NCBI GenBank assembly: GCA_045590935.1
Contig: JAZNSA010000024.1
Span: 1 to 23,417 of the forward strand
Direction of reading: 5' to 3'
Length of the DNA: 23,417 nucleotides
Source of the DNA: CAKSHP01 sp045590935
Lineage (GTDB): Bacteria > Bacillota > Clostridia > UBA1381 > UMGS1253
Position numbers and translations under genes: made by a program. Shown one piece after another: positions 1 through 7,580 of this stretch. Position 1 is the first letter of the stretch; every line of letters begins with the position of its first letter. The notes under the pieces were generated by a model. The model saw nothing but the letters and a program-made list of their open reading frames with translations, made no database searches and had not been told where the DNA came from.

Positions 1-26
1 TCTCCGTTCTTATTAGTTTTTTAAAA

Positions 27-150
27 TTAGATAAATGCCCCCTGGCTTATAAGCAAGGCTTTTAGCTTATCTGTATCAACCTTTTGAATATCTGTTTTAT
101 CATTTAATGCAAGATATGCCGCCCTGCCATTTAATGAATTGACACCTGTT
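27..150 (-). pseudogene. C-terminal fragment of an unknown protein, cut by a repeat
   Basis: Read on the minus strand, an open frame ends with TAA at 29-27 and gives a protein-like C-terminus that includes SLNGRAAYLALNDKT and finishes KALLISQGAFI. Upstream (above about 150) the frame stays open to a stop near 246-248. There it is translated from the hairpin repeat, and the peptide is low-complexity and not gene-like. No start codon with a ribosome binding site was found. The likeliest reading is that the repeat truncated or replaced the 5' part of the gene. It could also be a genuine 3' end whose junction with the repeat is natural. I do not recognise the family. Confidence 0.45.
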
Positions 151-152
151 TG

Positions 153-332
153 GTGAAGTTTTGAATTAAAATTCAAAGTGAAGTTGCGATGTTGCAGTGA
201 AGTTTTTGCTCTCGCAAAAGTGAAGTTAAGTTTGCCACTTCGGCATCAGCCGACACTTCACTTAACTTGTTAAACTTCACTTGCCGTAAGGCAAACTTAG
301 TTGAATAGATTTAACTTCCGTTAAATCTATTC
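153..332. repeat. Multi-hairpin mosaic repeat phased by GTGAAGTT
   Basis: Four direct copies of GTGAAGTT lie at 153-160, 178-185, 197-204 and 220-227, and an inverted copy lies at 273-280. Small hairpins fill the spaces between them. These are TTTGAAT/ATTCAAA (160-177), a weak TGC/GCA stem (185-196), TTTTGC/GCAAAA (204-219), AAGTTAAGT/ACTTAACTT (223-231 with 260-268), CGGC/GCCG (241-252) and TTGCC/GGCAA (281-294). A perfect 13-bp stem with a TTCC loop (303-332) closes the element. No T-run follows, so it does not look like a terminator. It resembles the dispersed hairpin repeats found in gut Clostridia genomes; that family assignment is from general memory. Confidence 0.75.
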
Positions 333-437
333 TACCACATAAACAAATTCATTTCAACAAAAAAAACGAGTAAACGGCAAATAAATAATAAACATTTCCA
401 AATTTTTATATTTTTTTATAAAAAAACAAAAAAACTA

Positions 438-466
438 CTGACAAAACTTAATTTTTGTGATATACT
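438..466 (+). promoter_or_regulatory. Sigma-A promoter of the lepA operon
   Basis: The -35 is CTGACA at 438-443 and the -10 is TATACT at 461-466. The spacer is exactly 17 nt and a TG dinucleotide sits one base before the -10 (extended -10). Transcription should start near 472-474, leaving a leader of about 23 nt before the lepA ATG at 496. Confidence 0.8.
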
Positions 467-495
467 AATTAATAATTAATTTTTTGGAGGTATAT

Positions 496-2295
496 ATGCA
501 GGATAATATAAGAAATTTTTCTATTATTGCTCACATAGACCACGGTAAGTCAACGCTTGCCGACAGACTCTTGGAAAATACGGGTGAGGTTGAATCCCGA
601 GATATGGAAAGTCAGCTTTTAGATAATATGGAACTTGAAAAAGAAAGAGGAATAACTATAAAGGCTCGTGCCGTTCGTTTAAACTATAAGGCAAAGGACG
701 GGCAGGAATATGTTTTAAATCTTATAGATACCCCAGGACACGTCGACTTTAACTATGAGGTTTCAAGAAGCCTTGCAGCGTGCGAAGGTGCTATATTGGT
801 TGTTGATGCTTCTCAGGGAATTGAAGCGCAAACCCTTGCAAACACATATCTTGCAATTGAGCACGATTTGGAAATTATTCCTGTTATAAACAAGATTGAC
901 TTGCCGTCTGCCCGCCCTGATGACGTTAAAAACGAAATCGAAGATGTTATCGGAATTGAGGCGCACGACGCTCCCCTTGTTTCCGCAAAGAACAATATAA
1001 ATATTGAAGAAGTTTTAGAGGCAATTGTTAATAAGGTTCCTTCTCCGAAGGGCGATATTAATGCCCCTCTTAAGGCTCTTATTTTCGATTCATATTACGA
1101 TAGCTACAGAGGCGTTATAATCTATGTAAGAATAATGGACGGAAAAATCAAAGCGGGTGATACGATTAAAATGATGGCAACGGGTGCTCAGTATGACGTT
1201 GTTGAGGTTGGATATTTAAAGCCGTCATCTATGCAGCCCGCAAAGGATTTGTCCGCAGGCGAGGTTGGATATATTGCGGCGAGCATAAAGAGTATGCGTG
1301 ATGCAAGAGTTGGCGATACTGTTACAACGCTAAGCAATCCCGCCAAAACTCCTCTTAAGGGATACAGAGATGTTCAGCCTATGGTATTTTGCGGAATTTA
1401 CCCTGCTGACGGCGCAAAATACAACGATTTAAACGATGCGCTTTTAAAGCTTCAATTAAATGATGCTTCGCTTATTTTCGAGCCTGAAACGTCAATTGCG
1501 TTGGGCTTTGGTTTCCGTTGCGGATTTTTAGGGCTTTTGCATATGGAAATCATTCAGGAAAGATTAGAGCGAGAATTCAATTTGGATTTGGTAACAACCG
1601 CTCCGAGCGTTGTTTACAAGGTTATTAAAACAAACAAGGACGTTTTATTTATAGACAACCCTACAAACCTTCCGCCTACCGCAGAAATTGAGTATATGGA
1701 AGAGCCAATTGTTTCTTCAAATATTATGGTGCCAAAGGACTATGTCGGAAGTATTATGGAACTTTGTCAGGACAGACGAGGCACATACAAGGATATGAAA
1801 TATATCGATTCGGACAGAGTTTCCATTCATTATACTCTGCCGCTAAATGAAATTATATACGACTTTTTCGATGCCTTAAAGTCAAGAACAAGAGGCTATG
1901 CCTCATTCGACTACGAGCTTATCGGCTACGAAAAATCCGACCTTGTTAAGCTTGATATGATGTTAAACGGCGAGGTTGTTGATGCGCTTTCGTTTATCGT
2001 TCACAGAGAAAAAAGCTATGCAAGAGGAAGAAGAATTGCAGAAAAGCTTAAAGAAGCAATTCCACGCCAGCTTTTTGAAGTTCCCGTTCAGGCGGCAATC
2101 GGCGGCAAAATCATTGCAAGAGAAACCGTTAAGGCAATGAGAAAAGACGTTTTGGCAAAGTGCTACGGTGGCGATATAACAAGAAAGAAAAAGCTTTTGG
2201 AAAAACAAAAAGAAGGTAAAAAGCGTATGCGTCAGGTTGGAAGCGTTGAAGTTCCGCAAGAGGCGTTTATGTCTGTGTTAAAGCTTGACGAATAA
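496..2295 (+). CDS. lepA: Elongation factor 4 (LepA), ribosome-associated GTPase
   Basis: LepA is a translational GTPase that acts on the ribosome and is linked to 30S assembly and to translation under ionic stress. The 599-residue product has the usual LepA length. The N-terminal G domain shows the P-loop AHIDHGKST, switch motif RGITI, DTPGH and NKID. The middle holds the EF-G-like domains, with FGFRCGFLGLLHMEI. The LepA-specific C-terminal domain includes GGKIIARE and AMRKDVLAKCYGGD. The ATG at 496 was chosen over an upstream in-frame TTG at 484 because GGAGG at 486-490 lies between them with correct spacing. It is the first gene of an operon with hemW, 31 nt downstream, as is common in Firmicutes. 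The gene is intact. Confidence 0.97.
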   Translation: MQDNIRNFSIIAHIDHGKSTLADRLLENTGEVESRDMESQLLDNMELEKERGITIKARAVRLNYKAKDGQEYVLNLIDTPGHVDFNYEVSRSLAACEGAILVVDASQGIEAQTLANTYLAIEHDLEIIPVINKIDLPSARPDDVKNEIEDVIGIEAHDAPLVSAKNNINIEEVLEAIVNKVPSPKGDINAPLKALIFDSYYDSYRGVIIYVRIMDGKIKAGDTIKMMATGAQYDVVEVGYLKPSSMQPAKDLSAGEVGYIAASIKSMRDARVGDTVTTLSNPAKTPLKGYRDVQPMVFCGIYPADGAKYNDLNDALLKLQLNDASLIFEPETSIALGFGFRCGFLGLLHMEIIQERLEREFNLDLVTTAPSVVYKVIKTNKDVLFIDNPTNLPPTAEIEYMEEPIVSSNIMVPKDYVGSIMELCQDRRGTYKDMKYIDSDRVSIHYTLPLNEIIYDFFDALKSRTRGYASFDYELIGYEKSDLVKLDMMLNGEVVDALSFIVHREKSYARGRRIAEKLKEAIPRQLFEVPVQAAIGGKIIARETVKAMRKDVLAKCYGGDITRKKKLLEKQKEGKKRMRQVGSVEVPQEAFMSVLKLDE

Positions 2296-2326
2296 AAATA
2301 ATAAAAGAAAGAGAGGTAGATATAAT

Positions 2327-3418
2327 ATGGCTTACGGAATTTATATCCATCTCCCTTTTTGCAAGAAAAAATGTAATTATTGCGACTTTTTGTCGTTTCC
2401 TTGCGAAAGCGAGCTTTATGAAAAATATGTATCGGTGCTTACAGAGCAAATAAAAAAAGCTCCAAGGTGCGAAGTAGACTCAATATTTATCGGCGGCGGA
2501 ACGCCAAGCGTTGTAGATGCTCGGCTCATTTTTGAAATTCTTTCGGCAGTATATAATACCTTTACGATTTCAGAAAAGTGCGAAATTTCAATTGAGGCAA
2601 ATCCCGCAACGGTTGATAAAGAAAAGCTTGAAGCGTATAAAAGCTTTGGAATTAATCGAATCAGCGTAGGCGTTCAAAGTTTTAACGACGATGAGCTTAA
2701 AATTCTTGGCAGACTACACGATAGCACCTGTGCAAAAAAGTGTCTTGAGCTTGTTTGCAATACGTTTAATAATTTTAATGTTGACTTAATGTTTGCAATT
2801 CCAAACCAAACTCTTTTTTCTCTTAGAGAAAATATAAAAACGCTCTTGTCATATTCTCCTTCTCACATTTCTTCATACAGTCTTATAATTGAGGAAAATA
2901 CAAGGTTTTTTGAAATGTATAAAAACGGCGAAATTGGCGAGGTTAGCGAGGACGTGTATCTTGAGATGCTAAACGAAATCATTAATTCCTTGTCGAATTT
3001 CGGATATGAACGATACGAAATATCAAATTTTGCAAAAAAAGGATTTGAATGTAAGCATAACTTAAAATATTGGTGCGGTGGGGAATACTTTGGTTTTGGT
3101 TTAGGTGCCGTTGGCTTTTTGGAAAACAAAAGATATGAAAATACATTGGATTTTCAAAGCTATTTAAACGGGGAAGATGCCTCTGTTCAAATTCTTAAAA
3201 CAGAGGATTTAATATCGGAATATATAATAACAGGGCTAAGAAAAACAAAAGGCTTTTCACTTGTTGATTTTGAAAAGCGATTTAATAAGAGTTTTTTTGA
3301 TTTGTACGACGTTTCTCAGTTTGAAAGGCTTAACCTTCTTAAAGCAGAAAACAATTCAATACGCCTTACAGAAAAGGGTCTGTGCGTATCAAACGAGATA
3401 ATGTGTCATTTTGTGTAA
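2327..3418 (+). CDS. hemW: HemW-like radical SAM protein (heme chaperone, formerly HemN-like)
   Basis: The product is 363 residues. Near the N-terminus the radical SAM cluster motif is PFCKKKCNYCDF (CxxxCxxC). The residue two after the last cysteine is Phe rather than the extra Cys of true coproporphyrinogen dehydrogenase HemN. That marks it as HemW, thought to load heme onto client proteins. The glycine-rich FIGGGTPS and the strands EANPATV and VGVQSFND fit the SAM-binding barrel. The HemN C-terminal region follows, with SSYSLIIEENT and RYEISNFA. The start at ATG 2327 follows a GAGAGG ribosome binding site; an upstream TTG at 2285 would overlap lepA. It lies 31 nt after lepA and is probably co-transcribed with it. 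Confidence 0.93.
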   Translation: MAYGIYIHLPFCKKKCNYCDFLSFPCESELYEKYVSVLTEQIKKAPRCEVDSIFIGGGTPSVVDARLIFEILSAVYNTFTISEKCEISIEANPATVDKEKLEAYKSFGINRISVGVQSFNDDELKILGRLHDSTCAKKCLELVCNTFNNFNVDLMFAIPNQTLFSLRENIKTLLSYSPSHISSYSLIIEENTRFFEMYKNGEIGEVSEDVYLEMLNEIINSLSNFGYERYEISNFAKKGFECKHNLKYWCGGEYFGFGLGAVGFLENKRYENTLDFQSYLNGEDASVQILKTEDLISEYIITGLRKTKGFSLVDFEKRFNKSFFDLYDVSQFERLNLLKAENNSIRLTEKGLCVSNEIMCHFV

Positions 3419-3442
3419 AATAAATATTTAGGGGATGTTTTG

Positions 3443-4246
3443 ATGAATTACAAGGTTGTTGATTTTCACGTTCATGCTTTTGCGGACAAAATCGCAAAAA
3501 AAGCGGCAGAAAACTTAAGAGACTATTATTTGATGCCTCTTGTAGGCGATGGAACATTTGATGTTATATATAACAGAGCGAAAAAGGCAAGCGTTGACAA
3601 AATGGTTATTCACGCCGTTGCAACAAAGCAAACTCAGGTTGAAATAATCAATAACTATGTTACAGACGTTGTTAAATCTTCGCCTGAAACGCTTATCGGC
3701 TTTGGAACAATTCATCGTGATTTTGATGATTACAAAAACGAAATCAAGCGAGTTCGGGATATGGGGCTAAAAGGAATTAAGCTTCATGCCGATTTTCAGG
3801 GCTTTAATATAGACGATGAAAAAATGATGTTCGTATATGAAGAAATAATAAAGCAAAATCTTCCTATTCTTTTCCATATGGGCGATAGAAAGGTAGACAG
3901 TTCAAGCCCAAAAAGGCTTGCCAACGTACTTAACAAATTCCCTGAGATGCGTGCCATTGCGGCGCATATGGGCGGGGTTTTTCGCTGGGGTGAATCGGAA
4001 GAATACCTTGTTGGAAGAAACGTATTTTTCGATACCTCAAGCACTCTATTTGAAATAGGCGACGAAAAGTTTGTTTCAATGGTTCGCGCGCATGGCGCAG
4101 ATAAAATCTTCTTTGGAACAGACTATCCCCTATCCGACTATGAGCACGAATTTGCCGCATTTGACAGGCTTGATTTAAAAGACGACGAAAAAGCTAAGAT
4201 TTTCTATAAAAATGCATACGATTTTTTTGGGATAGACGAAGCTTAG
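3443..4246 (+). CDS. Amidohydrolase family protein (amidohydrolase-2 type TIM barrel)
   Basis: The 267-residue protein has the metal-ligand layout of the amidohydrolase_2 family. The N-terminal HxH is in VVDFHVHAF. Further ligands are likely in KGIKLHADFQG, ILFHMGDRK and IAAHMGG, with the catalytic Asp in FFGTDYPLSDY near the C-terminus. The family covers decarboxylases and hydrolases acting on small acids; the substrate cannot be read from the sequence. The ATG at 3443 follows AGGGGA at 3430-3435; a TTG one codon earlier is an alternative. It sits 24 nt after hemW as the third operon gene. Its stop overlaps the stop of the convergent gene by four bases. Confidence 0.85.
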   Translation: MNYKVVDFHVHAFADKIAKKAAENLRDYYLMPLVGDGTFDVIYNRAKKASVDKMVIHAVATKQTQVEIINNYVTDVVKSSPETLIGFGTIHRDFDDYKNEIKRVRDMGLKGIKLHADFQGFNIDDEKMMFVYEEIIKQNLPILFHMGDRKVDSSSPKRLANVLNKFPEMRAIAAHMGGVFRWGESEEYLVGRNVFFDTSSTLFEIGDEKFVSMVRAHGADKIFFGTDYPLSDYEHEFAAFDRLDLKDDEKAKIFYKNAYDFFGIDEA

Positions 4247-4587
4247 CTCGTATAGTCTTCTAAAATATGAAGCATATCCTCCTTGTTTTCAAGGAAAATC
4301 CCCTCTCTTAGTGCATCAATATCCGCTTCGGGCAATTTTGAAACGTCAAAATCTTTTATGCTTGCTAATACATATTCATTTTGCGCAAAAATGTAGATAC
4401 CGATATTTCCGTAATACTCTTTTACCATATACTTCATTTTTGTGCCGTCATCTTCGTCTGCATCAAGCTTGCCTTTCTCCTCAACTGCCTGAGTTATTTT
4501 AACCTCGCCAACATTCGATACGGCAAAGTATACCCACCCTGCCAAAACAACAACGGCAATTAAAATTGATATATATTTTTTTCTCAT
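4243..4587 (-). CDS. Small membrane-anchored protein of unknown function
   Basis: The 114-residue product starts with two lysines and a hydrophobic segment (about residues 5-24, ISILIAVVVLAGWVYFAV), which should be a signal anchor or uncleaved signal peptide. The outer part is acidic and includes the run DADEDDG. No catalytic motif is visible and I do not recognise a family. The start ATG at 4587 has AAGGAG about ten bases upstream. It lies 57 nt after the cysteine desulfurase-like gene on the same strand and may be co-transcribed. It converges on the amidohydrolase gene with a four-base stop-codon overlap, so no terminator can fit between the two. Confidence 0.75.
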   Translation of the reverse strand: MRKKYISILIAVVVLAGWVYFAVSNVGEVKITQAVEEKGKLDADEDDGTKMKYMVKEYYGNIGIYIFAQNEYVLASIKDFDVSKLPEADIDALREGIFLENKEDMLHILEDYTS

Positions 4588-4644
4588 TTGAATCTTACTC
4601 CTTAATTGAAATTTTGTCTTTTTAATATTTTACCCGCCATAACA

Positions 4645-5772
4645 TTAATTATACATTTTAGCAATTTTATATAGTGCGTCCGCCGCAATGTCCGCATCTC
4701 TCGTTTTGTTAAAATATCCAAACGAAAATCGGACAGTTCCTCCAATATCAATAGTTTTCAGCATCCTATGGCAAAGCGGGGCGCAATGAATTCCGCCTCT
4801 GGTTGCAATATGATACTCTTTGTCTAATAAATTTGAAACATCTATCGGGTCGGCATTTTTAATATTTATGCTCAAAACCCCGCATCCCTTTAAATCTTCA
4901 GTATAAACAATAACATTTTTAATATTTTTTATCTTTTCATAAAATCTATTCAAAAGCATATTTTCATGTAAAAAAATTGCTTCCGTACCCTCTTTTAAAA
5001 CAAAGCGCACACCTTCACCAAGTGCCGCTATTCCCGCCGCATTAGCCGTTCCCGCCATTAACCGTTCGGGCATATACGAAGGCTGATTTATATTTAAAGA
5101 ATCGCTCCCGCTTCCTCCCTCAATAATAGTATCTAAAGCAAGCCCTTTTTTTACATAAAGACCGCCTGTGCCCTGAGGTCCAAAAAGACCCTTGTGCCCC
5201 GCAAATGCAAGCATATCAATATTTGCACTTTTCACATCAATATCCAAAACCCCCGCACTTTGCGCACTGTCAACCAAAAAAATACAGCCGTGCTTTTTCG
5301 CAATTTTCCCTATTTTTTCAATATCACATACGCTCTTGCAAACATTGGAAGCGTGATTTACAACAATTAACTTCGTATTTGGGAAAATTGCCTTTTCAAT
5401 TTCATCCACATCAATAATACCCTCACTTCCAACAACGCTATACGGATTTTTAAGCTTAGCAACAGGCCTAAGTACCGAATTATGCTCAATAGTCGTTATT
5501 ACTGCATGGTCGCCGCTTTTTAAAACCCCCTTAATTGCCATATTGAGTGCCGTTGTTGTATTATAGGTAAATGCAATATCTTCAGGATTGTCTATATTAA
5601 AAAGACTTGCAATGCTTTGCGCCGTATCAAAAATTTTCATTGATGCCTCAAGTGCAATTCTGTGTCCGCCGTGCCCTGCATTCGCACCGTATTTCTGCCA
5701 CGTTTCAATATATTTTTTATAAACCGACTTTGGCTTAAAAAAAGTTGTTGCGGCATTATCCAGGTATATCAT
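4645..5772 (-). CDS. Cysteine desulfurase-like class V aminotransferase
   Basis: The 375-residue PLP enzyme resembles SufS/NifS cysteine desulfurases, which remove sulfur from cysteine as an enzyme persulfide. It begins MIYLDNAATT, the family hallmark. The PLP lysine is K194 in FAGHKGLFGP, the cofactor Asp is in FLVDSAQSAG, and the probable persulfide cysteine is C330 in RGGIHCAPLCH. The many-Gly EGGSGSDS loop fits the EF2568-type subgroup. The start at 5772 has GGAGGG eight bases upstream; extending to 5847 would add residues not seen in the family. It overlaps the upstream DUF3343 gene by 17 bases, which implies translational coupling and a shared sulfur or selenium role. No iron-sulfur scaffold genes are adjacent, so a housekeeping SUF role is not supported. 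Confidence 0.9.
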   Translation of the reverse strand: MIYLDNAATTFFKPKSVYKKYIETWQKYGANAGHGGHRIALEASMKIFDTAQSIASLFNIDNPEDIAFTYNTTTALNMAIKGVLKSGDHAVITTIEHNSVLRPVAKLKNPYSVVGSEGIIDVDEIEKAIFPNTKLIVVNHASNVCKSVCDIEKIGKIAKKHGCIFLVDSAQSAGVLDIDVKSANIDMLAFAGHKGLFGPQGTGGLYVKKGLALDTIIEGGSGSDSLNINQPSYMPERLMAGTANAAGIAALGEGVRFVLKEGTEAIFLHENMLLNRFYEKIKNIKNVIVYTEDLKGCGVLSINIKNADPIDVSNLLDKEYHIATRGGIHCAPLCHRMLKTIDIGGTVRFSFGYFNKTRDADIAADALYKIAKMYN

Positions 5773-6034
5773 CTCCGCTTCCCTCCTTAAGATATACGCC
5801 CTCCTCAGGTGTTGCATTTGGAAAATATGCCCTGATATATAACCCATATTTTTCAGACAATTCCAAAACCGATTTCAAATCTTTTTTTTCAACACTCAGT
5901 GCATAAGAGCACCCCTTTATATTAAAGCTTGCATTAATCTGTATAACAGAGGCTTTGATTTTCGCCTTTTCTGCAAGTCTTTTAGCTCTGTTTGCCATTG
6001 TTATTGATTTATATACAATAATTGATTTTTCCAC
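5756..6034 (-). CDS. DUF3343 / putative Se/S carrier-like protein
   Basis: The 92-residue protein matches the small DUF3343 (Se_S_carrier) family. It has an N-terminal strand IIVYKSITMANRAKR, a central GCSYAL with the conserved cysteine at position 42, and a C-terminal strand GLYIRAYFP. The family is proposed to carry selenium or sulfur and often sits beside EF2568-type cysteine desulfurases, which is the case here. The start is GTG at 6034, preceded by GGGAGG with eight-base spacing. A further upstream GTG at 6064 has no ribosome binding site. It is the first gene of the minus-strand trio. The usual selD and yedF partners are not in the window. Function is inferred from family and neighbour. 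Confidence 0.8.
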   Translation of the reverse strand: MEKSIIVYKSITMANRAKRLAEKAKIKASVIQINASFNIKGCSYALSVEKKDLKSVLELSEKYGLYIRAYFPNATPEEGVYLKEGSGDDIPG

Positions 6035-6161
6035 TATATCTCCCTCCCGCAAAAATTCGCTCACTGCTTTATATTATGCAATACTTTGTCATTTTGCGAC
6101 TTTAAAGCGCATAGTAATAACATAAAAGCAACTCAAATTTATTTATCGGGGGGCGATTTTT

Positions 6162-7187
6162 TTGAATGATAAAATCATTTTTTACAAAGACAAACTTATA
6201 AATTTTTATTTTCAAAACGATGCTATTTTTTCAAAGGTTATAGACAATATATCTCCGTCTGTTAAAGTTATAGACGGCGTTTATTTTGATTTTGATGTTA
6301 TTTCCGACAGTACAGATGCTATTTATCTCATTTGCCAGACGCTCGAAGGCGGTATAATACTTATGAGCTATTCAAATAACAGTTGGCAAAAAGAAACATT
6401 GCTTATAAGCAAAACAAAAACTGCATACAAAAAATCGTTTAAGCTTATAATGTGCTCAAAGCTTATTTGCGCATTTTATACAATTGTTAAGGATGCAAAG
6501 CCTCTCCTTATTTTTCAGCATATAAATTCAGGCTCAAGCCCAATTGTTGTTGACTATATAACAAACGCTCGAAGAAGCTTTTTTGTTTATACAAACGAAA
6601 ATTTCGATATTGATTTATACTATCAGGATTTAAACGGCGATTTGGTTTTAAAAACTTATATATGGTCAAAAAAGGCTTTTGGCGAAAAATCAATTGTTCA
6701 CAGCGGGGCAAATAATCCTTTTGCAATAGCTCAAAAAAAGCTTGTTGCAAATTTAAACGGTGAAATTATTTATATAGATAATTTTTCAAGCTCAAAAATA
6801 TGCAAAACCTTCAAAAACGAGCATCCAATTCCCTATTGCTGCAATATATTCGGCGAATGGCATTTTATGTGGCAAGAGGAAAACTGCATCTATTATACAA
6901 AGCAAGCCGCCGACGGCTTTTCCTCGCCTCAAAAATTTTCCCATACATTTCTCTCTCCGTCTTTGCTTGAAATCAAAAAAACGCCTATAGATACTGCTTA
7001 TATGTTTTGCGTAAAAAACCAAAACAGCATTTCTCTGCTTTCGCCGTCTTCACCGATATTGTTGTCGGATTTTTTCAAAGGGCGCAGTAATATCCGCAAT
7101 ATCTCCAAAGAATCACATAAAAGCAAAATTGATATTGTTATAGAAAAGCTTGAAGCAATCGAAAAACTGCTTTCGGGCAAAAATTAA
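6162..7187 (+). CDS. Hypothetical protein with beta-propeller-like repeats and a C-terminal helix
   Basis: The 341-residue protein is not recognised. It is rich in aromatic residues and short beta strands, and blocks of roughly 40-50 residues recur with the pattern of alternating strands and Asp/Gly/Asn turns. Examples begin near FDFDVISDSTDAIYLI, KLIMCSKLICAFYTI, FFVYTNENFDIDLYYQDLNG and NIFGEWHFMWQEE. This suggests a beta-propeller, by inference only. The last 25 residues (IDIVIEKLEAIEKLL) look like an amphipathic or coiled-coil helix. There is no signal peptide or membrane segment. The start is TTG at 6162 with GGGGGGCG seven bases upstream. It stands alone, divergent from the DUF3343 operon and followed by a repeat. 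Confidence 0.8.
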   Translation: MNDKIIFYKDKLINFYFQNDAIFSKVIDNISPSVKVIDGVYFDFDVISDSTDAIYLICQTLEGGIILMSYSNNSWQKETLLISKTKTAYKKSFKLIMCSKLICAFYTIVKDAKPLLIFQHINSGSSPIVVDYITNARRSFFVYTNENFDIDLYYQDLNGDLVLKTYIWSKKAFGEKSIVHSGANNPFAIAQKKLVANLNGEIIYIDNFSSSKICKTFKNEHPIPYCCNIFGEWHFMWQEENCIYYTKQAADGFSSPQKFSHTFLSPSLLEIKKTPIDTAYMFCVKNQNSISLLSPSSPILLSDFFKGRSNIRNISKESHKSKIDIVIEKLEAIEKLLSGKN

Positions 7188-7253
7188 TATCCGCCCTCCC
7201 GTAAGCAAATAGGTTTATTTTAATCTAAAAAGCAAAAAATGGGTTCTCTTTTC

Positions 7254-7389
7254 GCAAGGCTTCTCCTTGAGGAGAGGCTCCGCCGTAGGCGGTGGTGAGG
7301 TGTAGGATACGAAATGTCCGTTAAAATGCCACCTCATTCGTCAAACCTTACGGTTTGCCACCTTCCCATCGAGGGGAAGGCTTGGTGGA
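7254..7389. repeat. Composite inverted hairpin repeat (MITE/REP-like)
   Basis: Two half-elements face each other. The left half has TCTCC/GGAGA (7262-7275, loop TTGA) and CCGCC/GGCGG (7280-7292, loop GTA), then GAGGTG at 7297-7302. The right half has CACCTC at 7330-7335, CAAACC/GGTTTG (7342-7357, loop TTAC) and CCTTCCC/GGGAAGG (7361-7380). The outer ends, CAAGGCTTCTCC and the complement of GGGGAAGGCTTGG, are related in inverted orientation. The GC content is well above the flanks. It carries no ORF, so any movement would need enzymes supplied in trans. It looks like a dispersed repeat of gut Clostridia. Confidence 0.8.
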
Positions 7390-7524
7390 ATAACAATTTT
7401 ATGTTATTTCATCATAAAACCATAATTATTTTCATATCTGCTTAACATTTAAATTTGCTTTTTACCCATCGCTAAACCTTTATTAAACCATGCGACTATC
7501 GTATGTTCTTCGTTATACAAAAAA

Positions 7525-7560
7525 ATGCAAAGGTCTAATTTTGACACCTTTGCATTTTTT
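7525..7560. terminator. Rho-independent terminator after the S41 protease gene
   Basis: The stem ATGCAAAGGT (7525-7534) pairs perfectly with ACCTTTGCAT (7546-7555) around an 11-nt loop. It is flanked by A-rich sequence on the left and a T-run on the right, so it can act in both directions. On the minus strand it lies about 20 nt past the stop of the seven-gene operon. Confidence 0.85.
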
Positions 7561-7580
7561 ATCAAATATTAAATTTCAAA

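Noticed and set aside
153..227. CRISPR-like regular repeat of GTGAAGTT
   Set aside because: The repeated word is only eight bases, the spacing varies from 19 to 25 nt, the intervening parts are hairpins, and no cas genes are present.
484..495. Upstream TTG start for lepA
   Set aside because: The ribosome binding site GGAGG at 486-490 would lie inside the coding region; it serves the ATG at 496.
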